Notes under the pieces: generated by a model | Told to the model about the DNA's origin: nothing | The model's input: only the letters and a program-made list of their open reading frames with translations | The model's database searches: none | Part shown: one piece after another, positions 12,601-27,600 of the stretch | Position numbering within the stretch: position 1 is the first letter of the stretch | How the letters are laid out: every line of letters starts with the position of its first letter | Translations under genes and position numbers: made by a program | DNA from: Melitaea cinxia | Lineage: Eukaryota > Arthropoda > Insecta > Lepidoptera > Nymphalidae | Direction: 5' to 3' | NCBI RefSeq assembly: GCF_905220565.1 | Contig: NC_059406.1 | Coordinates: 11,480,001 to 11,544,000 of the forward strand | Length of the DNA stretch: 64,000 nt

Positions 12601-15600
12601 CTATAGAAGGAACTTCAAAATGGTCCTGCAAAATCGCCATCACAGGTTTGCAGTGGTCTTTTGCGGCTACGGACCGCACGCTCGCAAATATGATTCTATT
12701 AGAAATGACTTCGCCTAATTTCTCTATACCACTATTTAATATTTGCTAAGATTTAACAATATACAAGTTCACTGCCAACGTAAGAAAAAGAACGCGAATT
12801 AGAAATTAGATACCCAAAAATTTTAGCAAATATTTGAATTCTCTCTGCAACTTTACTTTACCTACTAACCCAGTCCATTCACGGTCGTTAGTGCACCGCC
12901 TCAACTCACTTCTCTAACAAAAACGTAGCTTTTTATAACCATTAACACAAGGAAATTCCACGAATCTAACAGTAACAATTAACAATTTTAATTACAATCA
13001 AACGATATGTGCACACTAATTTTATGATATTTACATTTAAACACTTAACACTAAATTTAATTAATTGTTATCATAATTCAGCAACATGTCTGTTAAATGA
13101 ACACAATTGCATGAATCACATATTGATAATAATATTACCGTCACTCACTTCCAGACCCGACACTGCTATGCGGACAATCTTATTGATTGGTGGGTTCACA
13201 CCAAATAGATTATTTAAATCCCTTGCGTCGTAGACTTGTATCAAAATAGGTGAATGCATTTAAATTTAGCGAAGTGAAAGCATGCAGGAAACGAAGCCTG
13301 TACGAAAAAAATCTGTTCTCTTCCTCTCTCTACTATTTCTTCTAATCAACTTTTGATTCGTGAAAATTCCACTTTAGATTTCATCCCCGTGCATATAATT
13401 TTTATTCATACTTTGAATTTAACTTGACCAAATATGCATTAGAAGTTGCGAATGTAGTCGCTATATTCAAGTTGATATAGAAATCGAATTTGGGCCTAAA
13501 TAGACAAAATTTTGGTAGTTTTGATGCTAGTGTCTTCTTTACGCGTATCCGACAGTACCACAGGCAGCCAGCATTTTACCATCGACGTCCGCTGTATTAT
13601 TATCAAAAGTTTTGGTAAGAAGGTAAGTTAATTTTGCTAGGATATAAGTACATATATGTATTATATTAATATAATTATGTATTGCAAATTTCATCTCATA
13701 ATTGACAAGTATATAAAATGCAGTCGTTAATGTATTAAATTCATTAATTTGTATTGTTTTATGTATAATCAAATGCCTAATTTTGTGTAGCTACGCAAAC
13801 AGCTTTTATTTTATTGCTATGTCGTAATTATTAAAATAAATTTGTAAATCCAAAGTGAAATAAGACAATTAATAGTAAAAGTTTATTTTTTAAATGTCAA
13901 ACAGCTATTGAGATTTGAATGAATACTGAAATAAATATTTTTATGGCCAGTTATCTGCGCTCAAGGGCTGATAGCCAAAGATAAAAGTGGGACCTCAGAC
14001 CCCTACGTTACCGTCCAAGTAAGCAAAGTTAAGAAGAGAACTAGAACTATGCCTCAAGAGCTAAACCCAATTTGGAACGAAAAGTTTTATTTGTAAGTAT
14101 ATAATTCCATCATTTATCATTTTCAGTTCCTTTTTCCAAAAATAAGCAACAAAAAGACGGATACAAAAGAGCAATCCGTCTGTAACGGCCCAACTTGTCG
14201 ATATCGATTACCTAAAATTTCCGTTCTTATTGTAGCGAATGCCACAATTCTTCGGATCGGATAAAAGTAAGAGTTTGGGATGAGGACAACGATTTAAAAT
14301 CCAAACTTCGACAAAAGTTGACTAGAGAATCGGATGATTTCTTGGGTCAAACGATCATTGAGGTACGAAACAAAGTATACTTAGATTAAAAACTTTTGAA
14401 TGAATTTAGTTGCAGGTTGATACCTGCACTAAACACATTTAAAATTACGTGATTTATTTACATTTAAAATGATTTTTATTTTTATTAGAAATTATATTTA
14501 TTAAATGTTTTTTGATGAATATATATATATATATATATATTAATAATATTCTAAATAGATTATTTTCTCCAACTACGACATTAGATTTTTTCACGATTTT
14601 TTTAGTTTAGACACATACAATATTACAATTCATGGTCTCAGGTTCGAACATTATCTGGAGAAATGGATGTATGGTACAACTTGGAGAAAAGAACAGATAA
14701 ATCTGCTGTGTCTGGAGCTATCAGACTTCACATCAACGTCGAAATTAAGGGCGAAGAGAAGGTGGCGCCTTATCACGTCCAAGTAAGTGATAAATCAATT
14801 CTAATTTTACTATAAAGATAATGGAGCCACATCTTGACATATATAATTCTTTATGTACAGAATAGTTTGTAAAGAATAGTTTCGTACGTAACGTTTCCTA
14901 TTTTACGAACGATAACAACTGAACTATAAGTAAATTGAGATCGTTGGGGTTTAGCGTAATTACTTTAATCGTAATTCATTGTTTCTATAGCCATTTCATT
15001 TTTTATTGGCAATGGGTGTTTATAGCGTTGAAAATTAGCGGTTCATATGCCAAAATCAACAGGTCTGAAAATATTGACACCATGGCTTTTGGCGTATTGC
15101 CAACGTTTCGGTAATCACTGCCTAGTGCAAGTGCAGCAATTATTAACTTAACGCAATAACTGAACCAGACTCTGAACGGCCAAGCCACATATTTTGACTA
15201 AGTGTAGAGTTTGTGAAGTTAGGGCTTGTAGAGTTAGGGCTTGTAGAGTTAGGGCGTGTAGAGTTAGAAGCTTGGCTCTACATGAGATCTGATAACTTTT
15301 TGACAGTGCGAGCCATATGATCTCGTCTTGGCAACATTTTACATGAAAATGTTTTTGGTGGGATTTCACTTCTTTTTGTAAGTTGCTTATGACAATATTA
15401 TAGCTGCATTTTACCTCCGACACATTTTATACCATAAATATCATCCAATCTTCACCATATTCGGTTTAAGCACACGGTTTTTGATTTTATGTTGAACTGA
15501 TATGCAAACATTGATCTCCGCCAAAACTTAAATACCAAAATTACAAAATGTAAATTTTCGACATAAACTAATAACCGATTTTTATTTTTTATGTATTTTA

Positions 15601-18600
15601 TTATTATTATTAATAACAAGGAGTCCCTATATCAATTTTCAGACCTCTAGCATCAAAATTTGCGGAAGTCTCATACAAACTTCCATCCCCTAGTTTAAGG
15701 GGTTGGGGGGTAAAAGTTCCAAGTTTTAGAATTTTTTTGTTGTTTGTGTACTAATACTAGCTTACATACCAAATTTCAGCTTTCTGGGACTTCAGGAAGT
15801 ACTCTAAGAATTTTGATGATCATCAGTGAGTGACGAAATCGGGGTTTTTTAGATATCAATAAAATCTAAAGTATAAGAGCTATGCAGTTGAAACTTTATA
15901 TGTTTAATAAGGTCACTATTGACATCATATCCCCAGAATTTTGTTTATCTGGTATAATCCAAACCCAAGTTATGAGGGTTCAAAAAAACGACGAAGCACT
16001 TCGAGAAAAGATAGGTAGTGCTTTTCGCTTTTTTTTTTTTTTTTTGTTTCGTCTTGGCGGGGGCACTACCATGCCCCCAGATAAAATTAAGTGCTTTGGA
16101 AGTTTTAAGCATTATTATAAATGTAAAACATAGCTGCTCAATAGATTTCATTGCGACTTCTTACTAACTAAACTTCTATCAACTTAATTGTTTAGATAAA
16201 TAAACTAAGTACTACAAAATTATTTTAATGATTTAGATCACCATTATTTCATGCAAGATATTGCTAATTTTGTACTAAAACACAGTTTATATATTATTTT
16301 CAAAAGAGTAACTGTGCAGTTTCTTACCGATTCTTCTCTGCAAAATCTACATTCCGAACGGTGATAGCTTTACTTTTACAAAAATAATAAACACCTTAAA
16401 ATTTTAATTTGTAAAATGACGATTTGAAAATACTCTTGGGGCCTATTTCAATAAAGTATATTTTTGTTTTCACTAACTTTATATATATAAAGATAGTGTT
16501 GATAGTAGTTGAATCTCTTGATTTATTAGAATATCCATTTCCTTACAACTGTAATGTGAATAACGTTAGGGAGATTATATGATTAACGGCTTTTTGAATA
16601 TATTTTTTAAAATATCATTTTATTTGCAAAGACTCATGATAATTATAGACGTCTAATAACAAAGTTTTACGAGACAAACTTTGAAGAAATGCTTAAAGTT
16701 TGTAAGTGCGACTAAGCCAAACTGCTGCTCTGTCACATTATATTTAACTCTGACCCGTCTCTGGTTTTAGGAACGGTATTTATTAATGTTTTTTGTTTTT
16801 CTCGAATTGATCTTTAGAGCTAACATTTTGCTCTTATGAATGCTAATCTCTATGATATCGGTAATTTCAAAATTAGTAACATAAAGAAATATAACCATAC
16901 CTTTTTATAATGTTAATATTACTAGTAAATTCATAAAAGTGTTTTAAGAAATAGATTGGAGATTGTTTGATATAAAAATTATCTTAACATTCTGTAAAAC
17001 ATTAACATCGAGTAGAAAATCGTTTACTGCTACCCACCGCATTCAACCTGTAAAATCCCACGGCTAGGCATAGGCCTCTTTCTTCATGTAGGAGAAGGAT
17101 TGGAGCTTAATCCACCACGCTGCTCTACTGCGGGTTACCCAGTATATTCAAGTTGATTTATTAAAATGAAAATCTTTAATCTTTGAATTTTAACATTTCT
17201 AGAAAAATATATTTTCAAACTCAAATTGTATCCGAAATTTACACGCACAAAAAAAGTAAATAGCATAACCCATGTTGTTTCTATCTCAAATCTTTTATTA
17301 CACAAGAAGATTTCGCAGTATCCCTCCCTCTCTCCAGTTAACCGTGCGATGTTCGCATCCTTGTCCGATAAAATCCAATATTATTAAAACTTACACCAGC
17401 CTGCTGAGTACGAGCTTTGAAAACTTCTCCGTCTTTATGTAAAATGTTGCTTTCAAAATTACGAAGCCTAACTCAGTGGAGCGTAATTAATCTTTTTCTT
17501 GGCTTGTTTTCAATAACCTATTATTCTGTTAGTGACAAGCCGTTTTTCAAGTGTCTGATTTTTATTTATTTCACTGAAAGAGAATCACGTAAAACTTCAA
17601 TCTTTTAAGACATATCTTTCAATTTGACTGAATATTTTTAGTATAGTTAAGTATATGGTTACGTAAAAGGTAAGCCAACTGTAGTAACTAGTAACGTTAC
17701 TTGGAACCTAACTTACAATACAAAAAAGTAAATAGTATGCATGTATATTTATTAGACTGGCCCGTTAGCGCAGTTTGTAGTGACCCTGCTTCCTGCTTCG
17801 GGGGTTGTGGGTTCGATTCCCATCCCGCGTCTGGTCCGTCCGGTATAATATGTATTAATTTAAATATGTATCATTTATATGTATGTTTATCGAAAAACAA
17901 AATATGTAGCTATACCAGTCAGCTGTTCCAATCCAAAACACAAGCATTAAGTTGCTTACAAGTATGTTGTAAATATTTATTTATTTTATGATTAAGAAAG
18001 TATTAAAAAGACGTTGTTATGTAAATAACACGACGCAAATACAAAAAATTAGGTTTTTGTTTGGTAGCTTTGAAATCGAAAACAATTTTTAGATTTTTTT
18101 CCATCGGCAATTCTTGTGTAAAATGACCCATAATTGATGTAAGTAGTAATTAACATTATTGAACTTTGGCTCGTAGCTCTGTGGAATATTTTTAAATAGT
18201 TATTTACGATTTAATTGTATACCGAGCTATATACCGAAGCACAATTTATGCAACACTTTTTATATTTTAACGCTAAAAATTTACTATAGTGGAACCTTTT
18301 CGGAATTTATCGCGGTTTATAAGTTTTTTTACATTTCTGGCGTTTCGGATACTCTACAGCAAGCATGGTCAAGGGAGGGTGGAAGTCCTCCTCGTAAAAG
18401 TTGTTTAATTATAATGAGTGAAATTCGCGTTAACATAAGAAAACCCAGAACTTACTTTTTAAGTATTATATTTTATTATTATTTTTATGTGATAATTTTC
18501 TAAAGGTTTTCACGAAAAATATTTTATCACTCCGAATAATCTGTCAGCTAAAAGACATTTAGAAACCGATTTGTGTTAACACACAAAGAAATATAGAGAT

Positions 18601-21600
18601 TAGTTAGTTTCTTTTTTTAACACAAAAAAAAAATGTATAAAGATCGCCAGTTTGCGTTAGTTTCAAATACTATTAGAGACATTTATATCTATAATATATA
18701 TCTCCTAATTCTAAAAGTAGGTCAATGAGTGCGGGTTAAGATATCTCTCAAGTGGATTACGAACTAACTAGGAGTTAGAAGTGCAAAAATAAAATCCTCA
18801 TCCAGCATGTCCGTTAATACGAAACGCTAGAGCTAGAAAATTACTTTGAAACTTAAATAATTTGCAGTTAAATTCTTGAGCTTAAATACTAAATACGGCT
18901 AATGTGTTGAGGTAAAAGAAATGAAAACTTTTTCGTTTCTAGTTCAACGAAATGGCTGAAATAAAATTGTAATTGCAGTGTGTTTTGGTTTTTTTTATTC
19001 CTCTATAAAAATTAGTTTCGTTGTCTATTTTTAAGTATTAACGAGTGCATACTACGATATAGTTTTTTTTGACGATTTTTGTCGATATTTCGGACCACTT
19101 ACATGGCCCGTGGTCACAACGAGACTGCTGTGGATGTGTCAACTGTCATCCATCACGGGCAGTATCTTTCTACCCTCCGTCTCGTTCTTTTTAAACCCAC
19201 CCTATCACTCACTTTAGACACAGACTCCCGGTGGTTGTTAATTTTACAAAGTTCCAACATTGGATTCCACGCATTTGCCAACACAAAACCATCTTCGCGA
19301 TTGAAATTTTTGTATTTCCGAATTTCTGAAAAAGGATAAACGATATTTGAAAAAGGGAATGCGTTGTCGGTGTTTTAATAATATTTGTCACAAATATCGA
19401 TAAATGTTTTGATCAAACCTATAACTACTAGGTGCTATTGATGTCTTGTCATTTCTTTCTAAATTGTCTTTTCATGTAGCTATATTTCCTGAAAATTTAT
19501 CAAAAGGATCTATGTAAATATGAACATCAATCACATAGAGAGACAAAAATAAATAATCTTGGAATTTTATCGTCTACATTATTTGTATCTGTAAATAAAG
19601 AGCAGATATTTATCTACGAAGTAATCTATGACAACGGGAGTCCAATTCAGTGTGTAATATGAAGCGAACCTTGAATTTAGGGCGACATACACAAAGACAG
19701 CTTTCGGACATAAAATATGTAAATTGTTAGGTGCATACAGTCATACGTGTACTAATAATTTTGTAGTTTTTATATTTTCTTAAGTAAACCTATAATTTAA
19801 TAATTCTCAATCCCATTTAAAACGTTCAAAAACTTTACTCCGCTTCATGTTAGATAATACAGACCTTAAAAAAATATTTTATACAGATAGAAGGCAATAT
19901 CCCGTCTGATATTAACGCTCAACCCCAACTTCTACTTGTAGGAAATTGAATTTTGATTCGTGACATTGATTTTATACTATGTTTAAAAAAAAAAAAAAAA
20001 TTAACAAACTTATCCCCTAAAATCGTAAAATAGAGGATGAAAGTTAGTATGAAACTCTGATACTTTTAATTTGAAATGAATTATGTGTGGTATCCAGCGT
20101 TTGAAGATAATAATAATAATTATATTGTACCCTTTCTAACCGTTGCTACTACTATGTCCTGCGCTTAAAGGTTATCTAGAAGAAAGCGCTCATTAGCAAT
20201 AACATCGCCTTAGTACATCTTTGTTTTCACTTGTTACTGTGTAAATGTGTATTTTGTTGTACAATAAAAAATATTATTATAAATAAAGTACTTTTAAGGA
20301 TTTCTTAATATTAATCAGTTATTCAGTTTTTTAAATTATATTTTAATATATATTTTTGCCTTTTATACGATTAAAAAAGAACGTATCTAAGAATATTTTG
20401 TATTTCACCCTGCAGCGATAAAAAGACTTTCGCTCCCTAAATTGAATTTGAAAATGAGATTTGCTGAGATAGCATAACATATTGGATAATTTAAACATTT
20501 TAGCTGGTTTATTTATAAAATGTATAAAATGTAGTGTGTATATAATGTCTGTGCTAACATCATTTGAAAACAATAAAAAACTTATTAATTGTGATTCAAA
20601 ATGGTAGAAATTTTGTTCCATAAACTAGGTGCTATATATTTTTATTTTTTTAAAAAGGGAAGAGTCCCAATGGGTAGCAAAAATAATTGTACTCCATACA
20701 CAAGGTTCACACAGTCGAAATCGAGCTCGACATCTACAATAGAAATGAAGTTACGCACAGAAAGAATTTAAAATATACCAGCGAACAATCGAGGAATATT
20801 TCGATAAATGCTACGTCAGGGTTTAGCAGATTTTATTTCCGTCAAGCAAGGTTATCCGTACGGAAAAAAAATCGACACTCGATACCGAAGAGATGTGAAA
20901 TATTAAAAAAGTAACTGGGTTGTTGTTAGTAATTGGATACGTTTACGTTATAAATAACTTTTAACGATTATTTATATTATTCACACGAAAAATAAATTTC
21001 AAGGAAATTAAATATTGTTCTGTTAATGTGACAACATTTTACTAATAGGTACATCTTATTTCAATAGTACCAACTTCAAAATCTTAATTCAAATCTAACA
21101 CGAAATGTAATTTGTGTATTGATAATATAGTACGGCCATAACTGTTACGTGTCCAATATATATCAGATCAATCAGATTTGGTAATGGATTAGGACAGAAA
21201 ACGTTTTCATTATTTCCAATATTAAACTAAAGCAATGTGTATTATGTTATTAATGGGGTTGTAATGACACGCAATGGATGCTTTCGTCAAATTTACTGCG
21301 TAGGTATAGAGCTATAAATTTATATTATATGTAGTTTTAGAATACAAACACCTTTAGACAACTGAATATGCGTGGCGTATCTTAACTAAGAAAGGTGCTA
21401 TTAATTAGTTTATTTAATTTAATAAATTAATAATTAATTTAAGTTAATTTAATAATTAATTTAAGTTATCAAATAATAAATTAAAATAAAATACTATACA
21501 CTACTAAAAACTTAAACAAATTTATTTTAAGAGTGTCGCACTCGCCAGACACAAAACGGTTTTGTATGTACAGACTGCTCCTAATCAAATTATATTGATA

Positions 21601-24600
21601 AGTTTATTTTTCTTTAAACATTACAAAGAACAGATCTCAACAATTCATTCAATTCATTACATATATATTCAGAATATATGCTCAATTCAGGACAATAAAA
21701 TTAAAATTGTAAACGTAAGAATAGAGAGTATAAGAATTAATGGAGCTATTTTAATCGCGATTACATATATTTTCATTTTTAATTTTTAAAATATTATCTG
21801 TGGCCATATCTTAGTACAATTGACAATGGCCTTAGTACTATTTAAGTATTTTCGCTACGATATAACTGAGAAACCTCAATTTAGAGGTACCTTTTCTTAT
21901 AGGTAAACAAGAAATTATCTAAACATAGCTAATTTTAAAAATATTAGGTGTGAGACATGAAACCGACCTCCATTAATATTATCAGCGGTTTTAAAAAATT
22001 GTCTTTCATTGATTCTATACAATTGATAGAGTTTTAACAGCCGTCGCACAGAATTTATTCAAAGTAGGAAAACTTAGAGATATAATATTTGAATCGTCTT
22101 TAACAAGAAAAGATTACTTTGACATGACGTTATTAATATTCTTAATCGGTAAGCCGTACAATAAGCCTAAGTCAATTTATTCTGGACAACTAAAATAATC
22201 TTGACCTTCTAGTAAAATTAATATTAAATGTTTTACTTAACGTTTCTGTAATAATTTTATTAAAATTTTACTCTATGGAATTAATGACGACACGTTAGCG
22301 TAGTGATTAGAGTAAATGGCTAATATGCTAAAAGTCGACAGTTCGATCTTTGCACACGAAAATGTATTTGTGTAAAAAATATAGGTTCTAGGCGTATGTG
22401 CTTGTGTCTTGTTTGTTACCGGACCACCAACACGCGATTTACTTTCATCTTGATATACTTTACTAATATTACAAGTATATTTTTTGTTATTTTTTTTTTA
22501 CAATTTTTTTTTTTATCGAAACTACACGTAACGCGTAAATATTGAAAATTCTTTTTACAAGGTTATGTTAACTCGACCTTCAAATTGATTAATGTTCTAC
22601 ATAAAAGCTATTAATAAGTGAGAGTGAAGTTATTAAGCGAGACATATATACAAATATAAAAATTACACTAAATTGCTTGAGTTTAATTAAAAAGTATTGA
22701 TTGCCGTGTTCCGGGGACCGGGACGTAATTATAAAGAGTCAAAGAAAAATTCTTATGTGTATCTTTAACTATAACTAACAATGAGGTAATTCTTGTATAT
22801 ACCTATTATGGTCTTATACCATTTATTACGCGACGGATACTCAAATTTATATTCAATTACAATATAAAAACTTTCAATTTCAAAATTAATATATATCTTT
22901 GCAGGACTTAATAACATTTGTTAGGTTTTTTTTTTGAGCTTTACTTAAAGGACGTAAAAAGGTTTTTTATCATCAAACAAAAAAGTAGGGGTGAGAAACA
23001 GCAACAAAAAATGAACGCGACCAAAATTAATAAAAACTAAAATTAAATAAAGAATATCGCAAGATTCAATCAGATATAAATTCAGTTTCCTATAGTTTAG
23101 ATTTTTTCCTCGACGCAAGAATTATTCTCTAAATTCGTATATAACTTTTATTGCCCCAGGGATTTGTGTAAATAAAATATACGACAATTTCACTTTATTA
23201 CTATTCCCATTACGAATTCGAATTACAAAACTTTTTGTGTTTAAAAATGTTATATAATTCTTTTTTCACGGTGTATTTGATAGGCCGTATTAAGAGTGCC
23301 TGTAAAATGTTTATAAATTATTATTATTATTATTATTTTTTGACTTTGTCGTAAATTGTATATAAAATATCATGACTTTAACAGCCCTAAATACGCTTAA
23401 GTAATATACGAGTAAACAGATTATACAAATTTATATTAATGTATAAGCCATTAAACAAAATGTTCCAAGGCAAAGTTAATACTGCTTAAGCCTAAATTAA
23501 TTTCATAAGTTTAATACGCTATTAAGGTAAACTAATGACGTGTATCATCGATTAAGCACACTCAATATCTCAACAGTCTCTCTGTTTAATTAATTAATTG
23601 ATGTTTATAGCCACATAAGTTCTGGAAAGTTCTATTACGTAAAATTATTGATAATACTCGCACTATATTATTTGTTTATTTTATACAATATCCCTACGTG
23701 GATATCCTAACTACTTATTTTGGTGTGAACAATTCATTTATAACCATGTAAGTCTACATTACAGCAGTTTTGTTCCTTAATTAGTTTCCGCAAGATTGAT
23801 ATACCGAGAAAAGTGTATAGAAAATGTACAATTATGTACAAATAATAAATTCTAGTAAATGCATAGTTTAGTGGTACGTTTTATGTTCACTGCCCACATA
23901 CTATGTTCTAAAAGTGTTGACTACATATTGAATACGTGGTCCTACTCAATGTATGGATCATGATCCTATATATACACTAATATATTGTACACACGTGTAC
24001 AAAATACGTATGGGATTTATACATAAATGTGTAGTCTAGATAAAGTCTAGTGTTCTAGCCGACCGATGGCGGAATAACCATTCAACTGCTGACTTTGAAA
24101 TACATAGGCCGAAGACGGGCAGTAGCGTCTTAGGTGTGACAAAGCCAGCCTTGCGGTCACCAACCCGCCTGCCCAGCGTGGTGACTATTGGCAACACACA
24201 TAAGTTCGCGTCATTTTTGTTCGCCGTTTTGGTGCCAAATTGTGGAGGCCTATGTTCAGCAGTGGTCTGCAATAGGCTGAAATGATGATGATGATGATGG
24301 TGATGAGTTAAAGTTAGAACGCATGACTCCAAGTACGAACATCACTATCGACTGTACGCGTAAACTGACTATAATGAACATTTGTACATACCTATTTATG
24401 CACATCACGCGTTCACGGAAACACCGGTATACGACGATACACTATAAAAACGTTATCCTAACAAACGTGATCTTATTAGAGTTTCATTACATGTATAGGA
24501 TACAATGTCTCAGTCTTATGCCAGGTGAGAAGTAATGCAATTAAAACTTGCTTTCGTACGATACTCATAGCCCCTTTCCCGTAATCAGCGTCTGAAGAAC

Positions 24601-27600
24601 TTATCACGTTATACTCGTAATTATATCAAGAAAATATCAAAAAATTACGTCTTAGGTAAAAGTCACATCAAATAGAATAATTTTGATTTTAAGACGTTAT
24701 AATATGAACATGTTAAGATATATTTAATGTGTATATTACACTTTTTAGTAAAATAAACGACCCGCTACTCACCATCTGTCCGCAGAATTAATAAATTTAG
24801 CCATATTATGAGTTCTGTACCCGCAAAGTTGTTGTTTTTTAAGCAATTAGTTTGAACAAAAAAAAAACAGACAAAAAGAGAAGAAGTGCTGTTTGTAATA
24901 TACATTTTATATAAAATTAATATGAGTGTGACTTTTTCGTAGTAAAATAGGCACTCGATATTTACTACAAAACCTGCAGTTTAGTTACTTTGAATTATTG
25001 ATAATATTTATAAATATTAAATATGTTTAACGAGCAACCTTTAATAGAATTTTACAAAACTATATTAAGAACGTAAAGAATATTTTAAATATTTGAGTAA
25101 AAAGTCTTATTTCATAATTTTCTTTTTAAAAACCCAATGTCTACAGGGTTCGAGTTATAATAATAGCTATCGGCAAGGTATTGGACTAATGAAGTCAATT
25201 TTAATGGATCTTAAAATTATAATTATAGTAATGTATATCTCTAAACCTTTTACAGGCGTATTTTCCGTACATATGAAGTGAATATAAAATAAACACTCGA
25301 AAGAACTCATAAGTAAACATTATTTCAGTTCCCGGTGTCTCAGTTATGATTCATGTATTCACTTTCTGACTTAGCTCTGTGATCCAGAACTTTACGAAAA
25401 TCTGTTACAAAAATTAAACTGAGATCTCCTCAAAGTTTACGCTATATTAAAAATAGTAGATTAATAAGATTCCTTTCAGTTTTAAAAAGACGTTTACTAA
25501 AAGACGAATAGATAATAAAATGTAAACAAAACGCTTACTGAAATATAAATTTTAATAACTTGGAAAACGGCAAGCAACGTTTTGTCGGATTTTCACCATC
25601 GAGCCAATATTATTTTTTACAAAAGAATGTCAAGATATTTTACGTTGGGAAAGAATTAAATTGAAGACTAAAGGCAAAAATAAAATAATCCATTATTTTG
25701 TTAAACACTAGGCGTCCTACATGATTTCACTTGTATTTGATTTTTTTAAGCCGTATATTTTGTAACTATTGTTAGTCGTGTGGAGAGTTATTTCTGTACT
25801 CACAAGTCTTTAATGATAAATTATTAAAATCGTGTTTAGTAGTTTTAGAGTTAGATCAAATAAATGTTTCCTTTAATATTACTAATTTACAAGGCGTTGG
25901 CGCAACGGTCACAGCACTGGTTTGTGGCTATGGCGCTGGTGGTTGCGGGTTCGATCCCTGCACATAACAAACATTTGTATTGACCATACAAGTGCTTGCC
26001 GTGGTCTGGGTGCTTATGCAGTCCTTGTGGGTCACACCACCGTGCATCGGAGAGCACGTTAAGCCGTCGGTCCCGGTTGTTATCATGTAAACCTGATAGC
26101 GATCGTTACTCATAGTAGGGAACATATCCGCCAACCCGCATTGGAGCAGCGTGGTGGATTAAGCTCTGATCTGTCTCCTATATGGGGAAAGAGACCTATG
26201 CCCAGCAGTGGGATATAACAGGCAGGCAGGCAGGCGCGTAGCGTAGCGTTAATAGTATTATTAAGTTGGATGAATAGCCTTACACTTCACATACTGCATA
26301 CACTAGGTTTACGTAAATAGGTGTACATAATTACTATAAGACCTACAAGCAATGTCGCACAAACTTTTGAATATTCCATTTTTGTAATTTATTTTATAAT
26401 ATATTATCGTACACCGTTATAAAAAGTGTAATAAATTCATAACATAAACTTCATAATCAATAATAGGTATATTTTATTTAGACACAGTAAGAAAATCTAG
26501 TGAAAGAAACGTAACCATATTTTTTTTTATACAAGTGTCCAAATAAATCACACGAAACACGCTAACGACTGTCAGGCGTTTGGTGAAACATACTTCTGAC
26601 AAAAGAAATTACGTTTTTTATTTCGAACCTTTTAACAAAAATCTCGTCTTCAGCACTCCTGTCCACTAAAGTAAGATAAATGTAGACATCGTGACAGAAA
26701 AACATTTTGAGTTATTGCTAGTTGTAATAACACTATGATTGACTGATCTAGTTATATATATTTTCGCTGTTTTTGCACTTTTTCATTTTCCAGATCGAGC
26801 ATTTTTAGAAAAAATTGCTGGGGCAGCGATTTTAGTCACAATTAAAAATTTTGTCGTTCTTTCCCGTTCCTTACAGATCTTTCCTTTTCGTACAGCCGTA
26901 CAGAATTTCCAGACAAAAGTATTTAAATATCATCAAAGCTAATAAATAAAAGCGTGATAGAGATTCAAAGCGTACCTAATTCATTTAGTAAAATTACACC
27001 GACTTTCAACATTCTTTCACAAGGACTATTCTACATTATAACAGTGACATAGGACATATTTTAAAGGGATAAAATGGTACAGTCATCATTCCGTAATCCA
27101 CGCGAGAAAAGCCAACACTGGAAAGCAATTTGCGTATAATTATATAACTTCGTTTAAGTCTGCCTTAAATTTATTATTCTTGAAGCGAAAGTGTCTCGTG
27201 GCTGGTCAAGGAGCACTTAATATTAGTAGCGATACTCAATTTCGAAGCGTTCGCGTTGGCCGCGATCGATGGGGTGTTAAATTTATGTCATTCAAAGTCC
27301 CTTCTATCGTCACGTCTGTTACGTTGTTGAAGTCGTCGAAATTGCGTTGCTTTATTGGCCCCCAGCCTGGCGTGGCTGACTGGCGTTTGATTTTATTATC
27401 GGCGAAATATTGCCTATCGACTGCCGTCAGACACGACGATCACTGTAATGGACGTATATTCAACTCTATACAATTCATACATAATTTGTGATTAGTTTTT
27501 TTGACACATGAGTTCACGTTCTTTTTGGCGTAAACTTGTGGAGGCCTATGTCCAGCAGTGGACTGTATAGGCTGTAATGATGATGATGAGTTTTTTTGAT

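Noticed and set aside
17756..17840. Functional tRNA gene (also at 25891, 22284, 43797, 49997)
   Set aside because: A and B boxes are present but acceptor stems and anticodon arms do not pair, and SINE bodies follow. These are tRNA-derived SINE heads.
19079..19339. 86-codon plus-strand frame in intron 10
   Set aside because: It lies in GC-richer repeat-like sequence, has no recognisable motif and no splice context.
24036..24332. His-rich minus-strand small protein (HHHHHHHH)
   Set aside because: The His run is the ATG-repeat tail of an RTE-like fragment read backwards.
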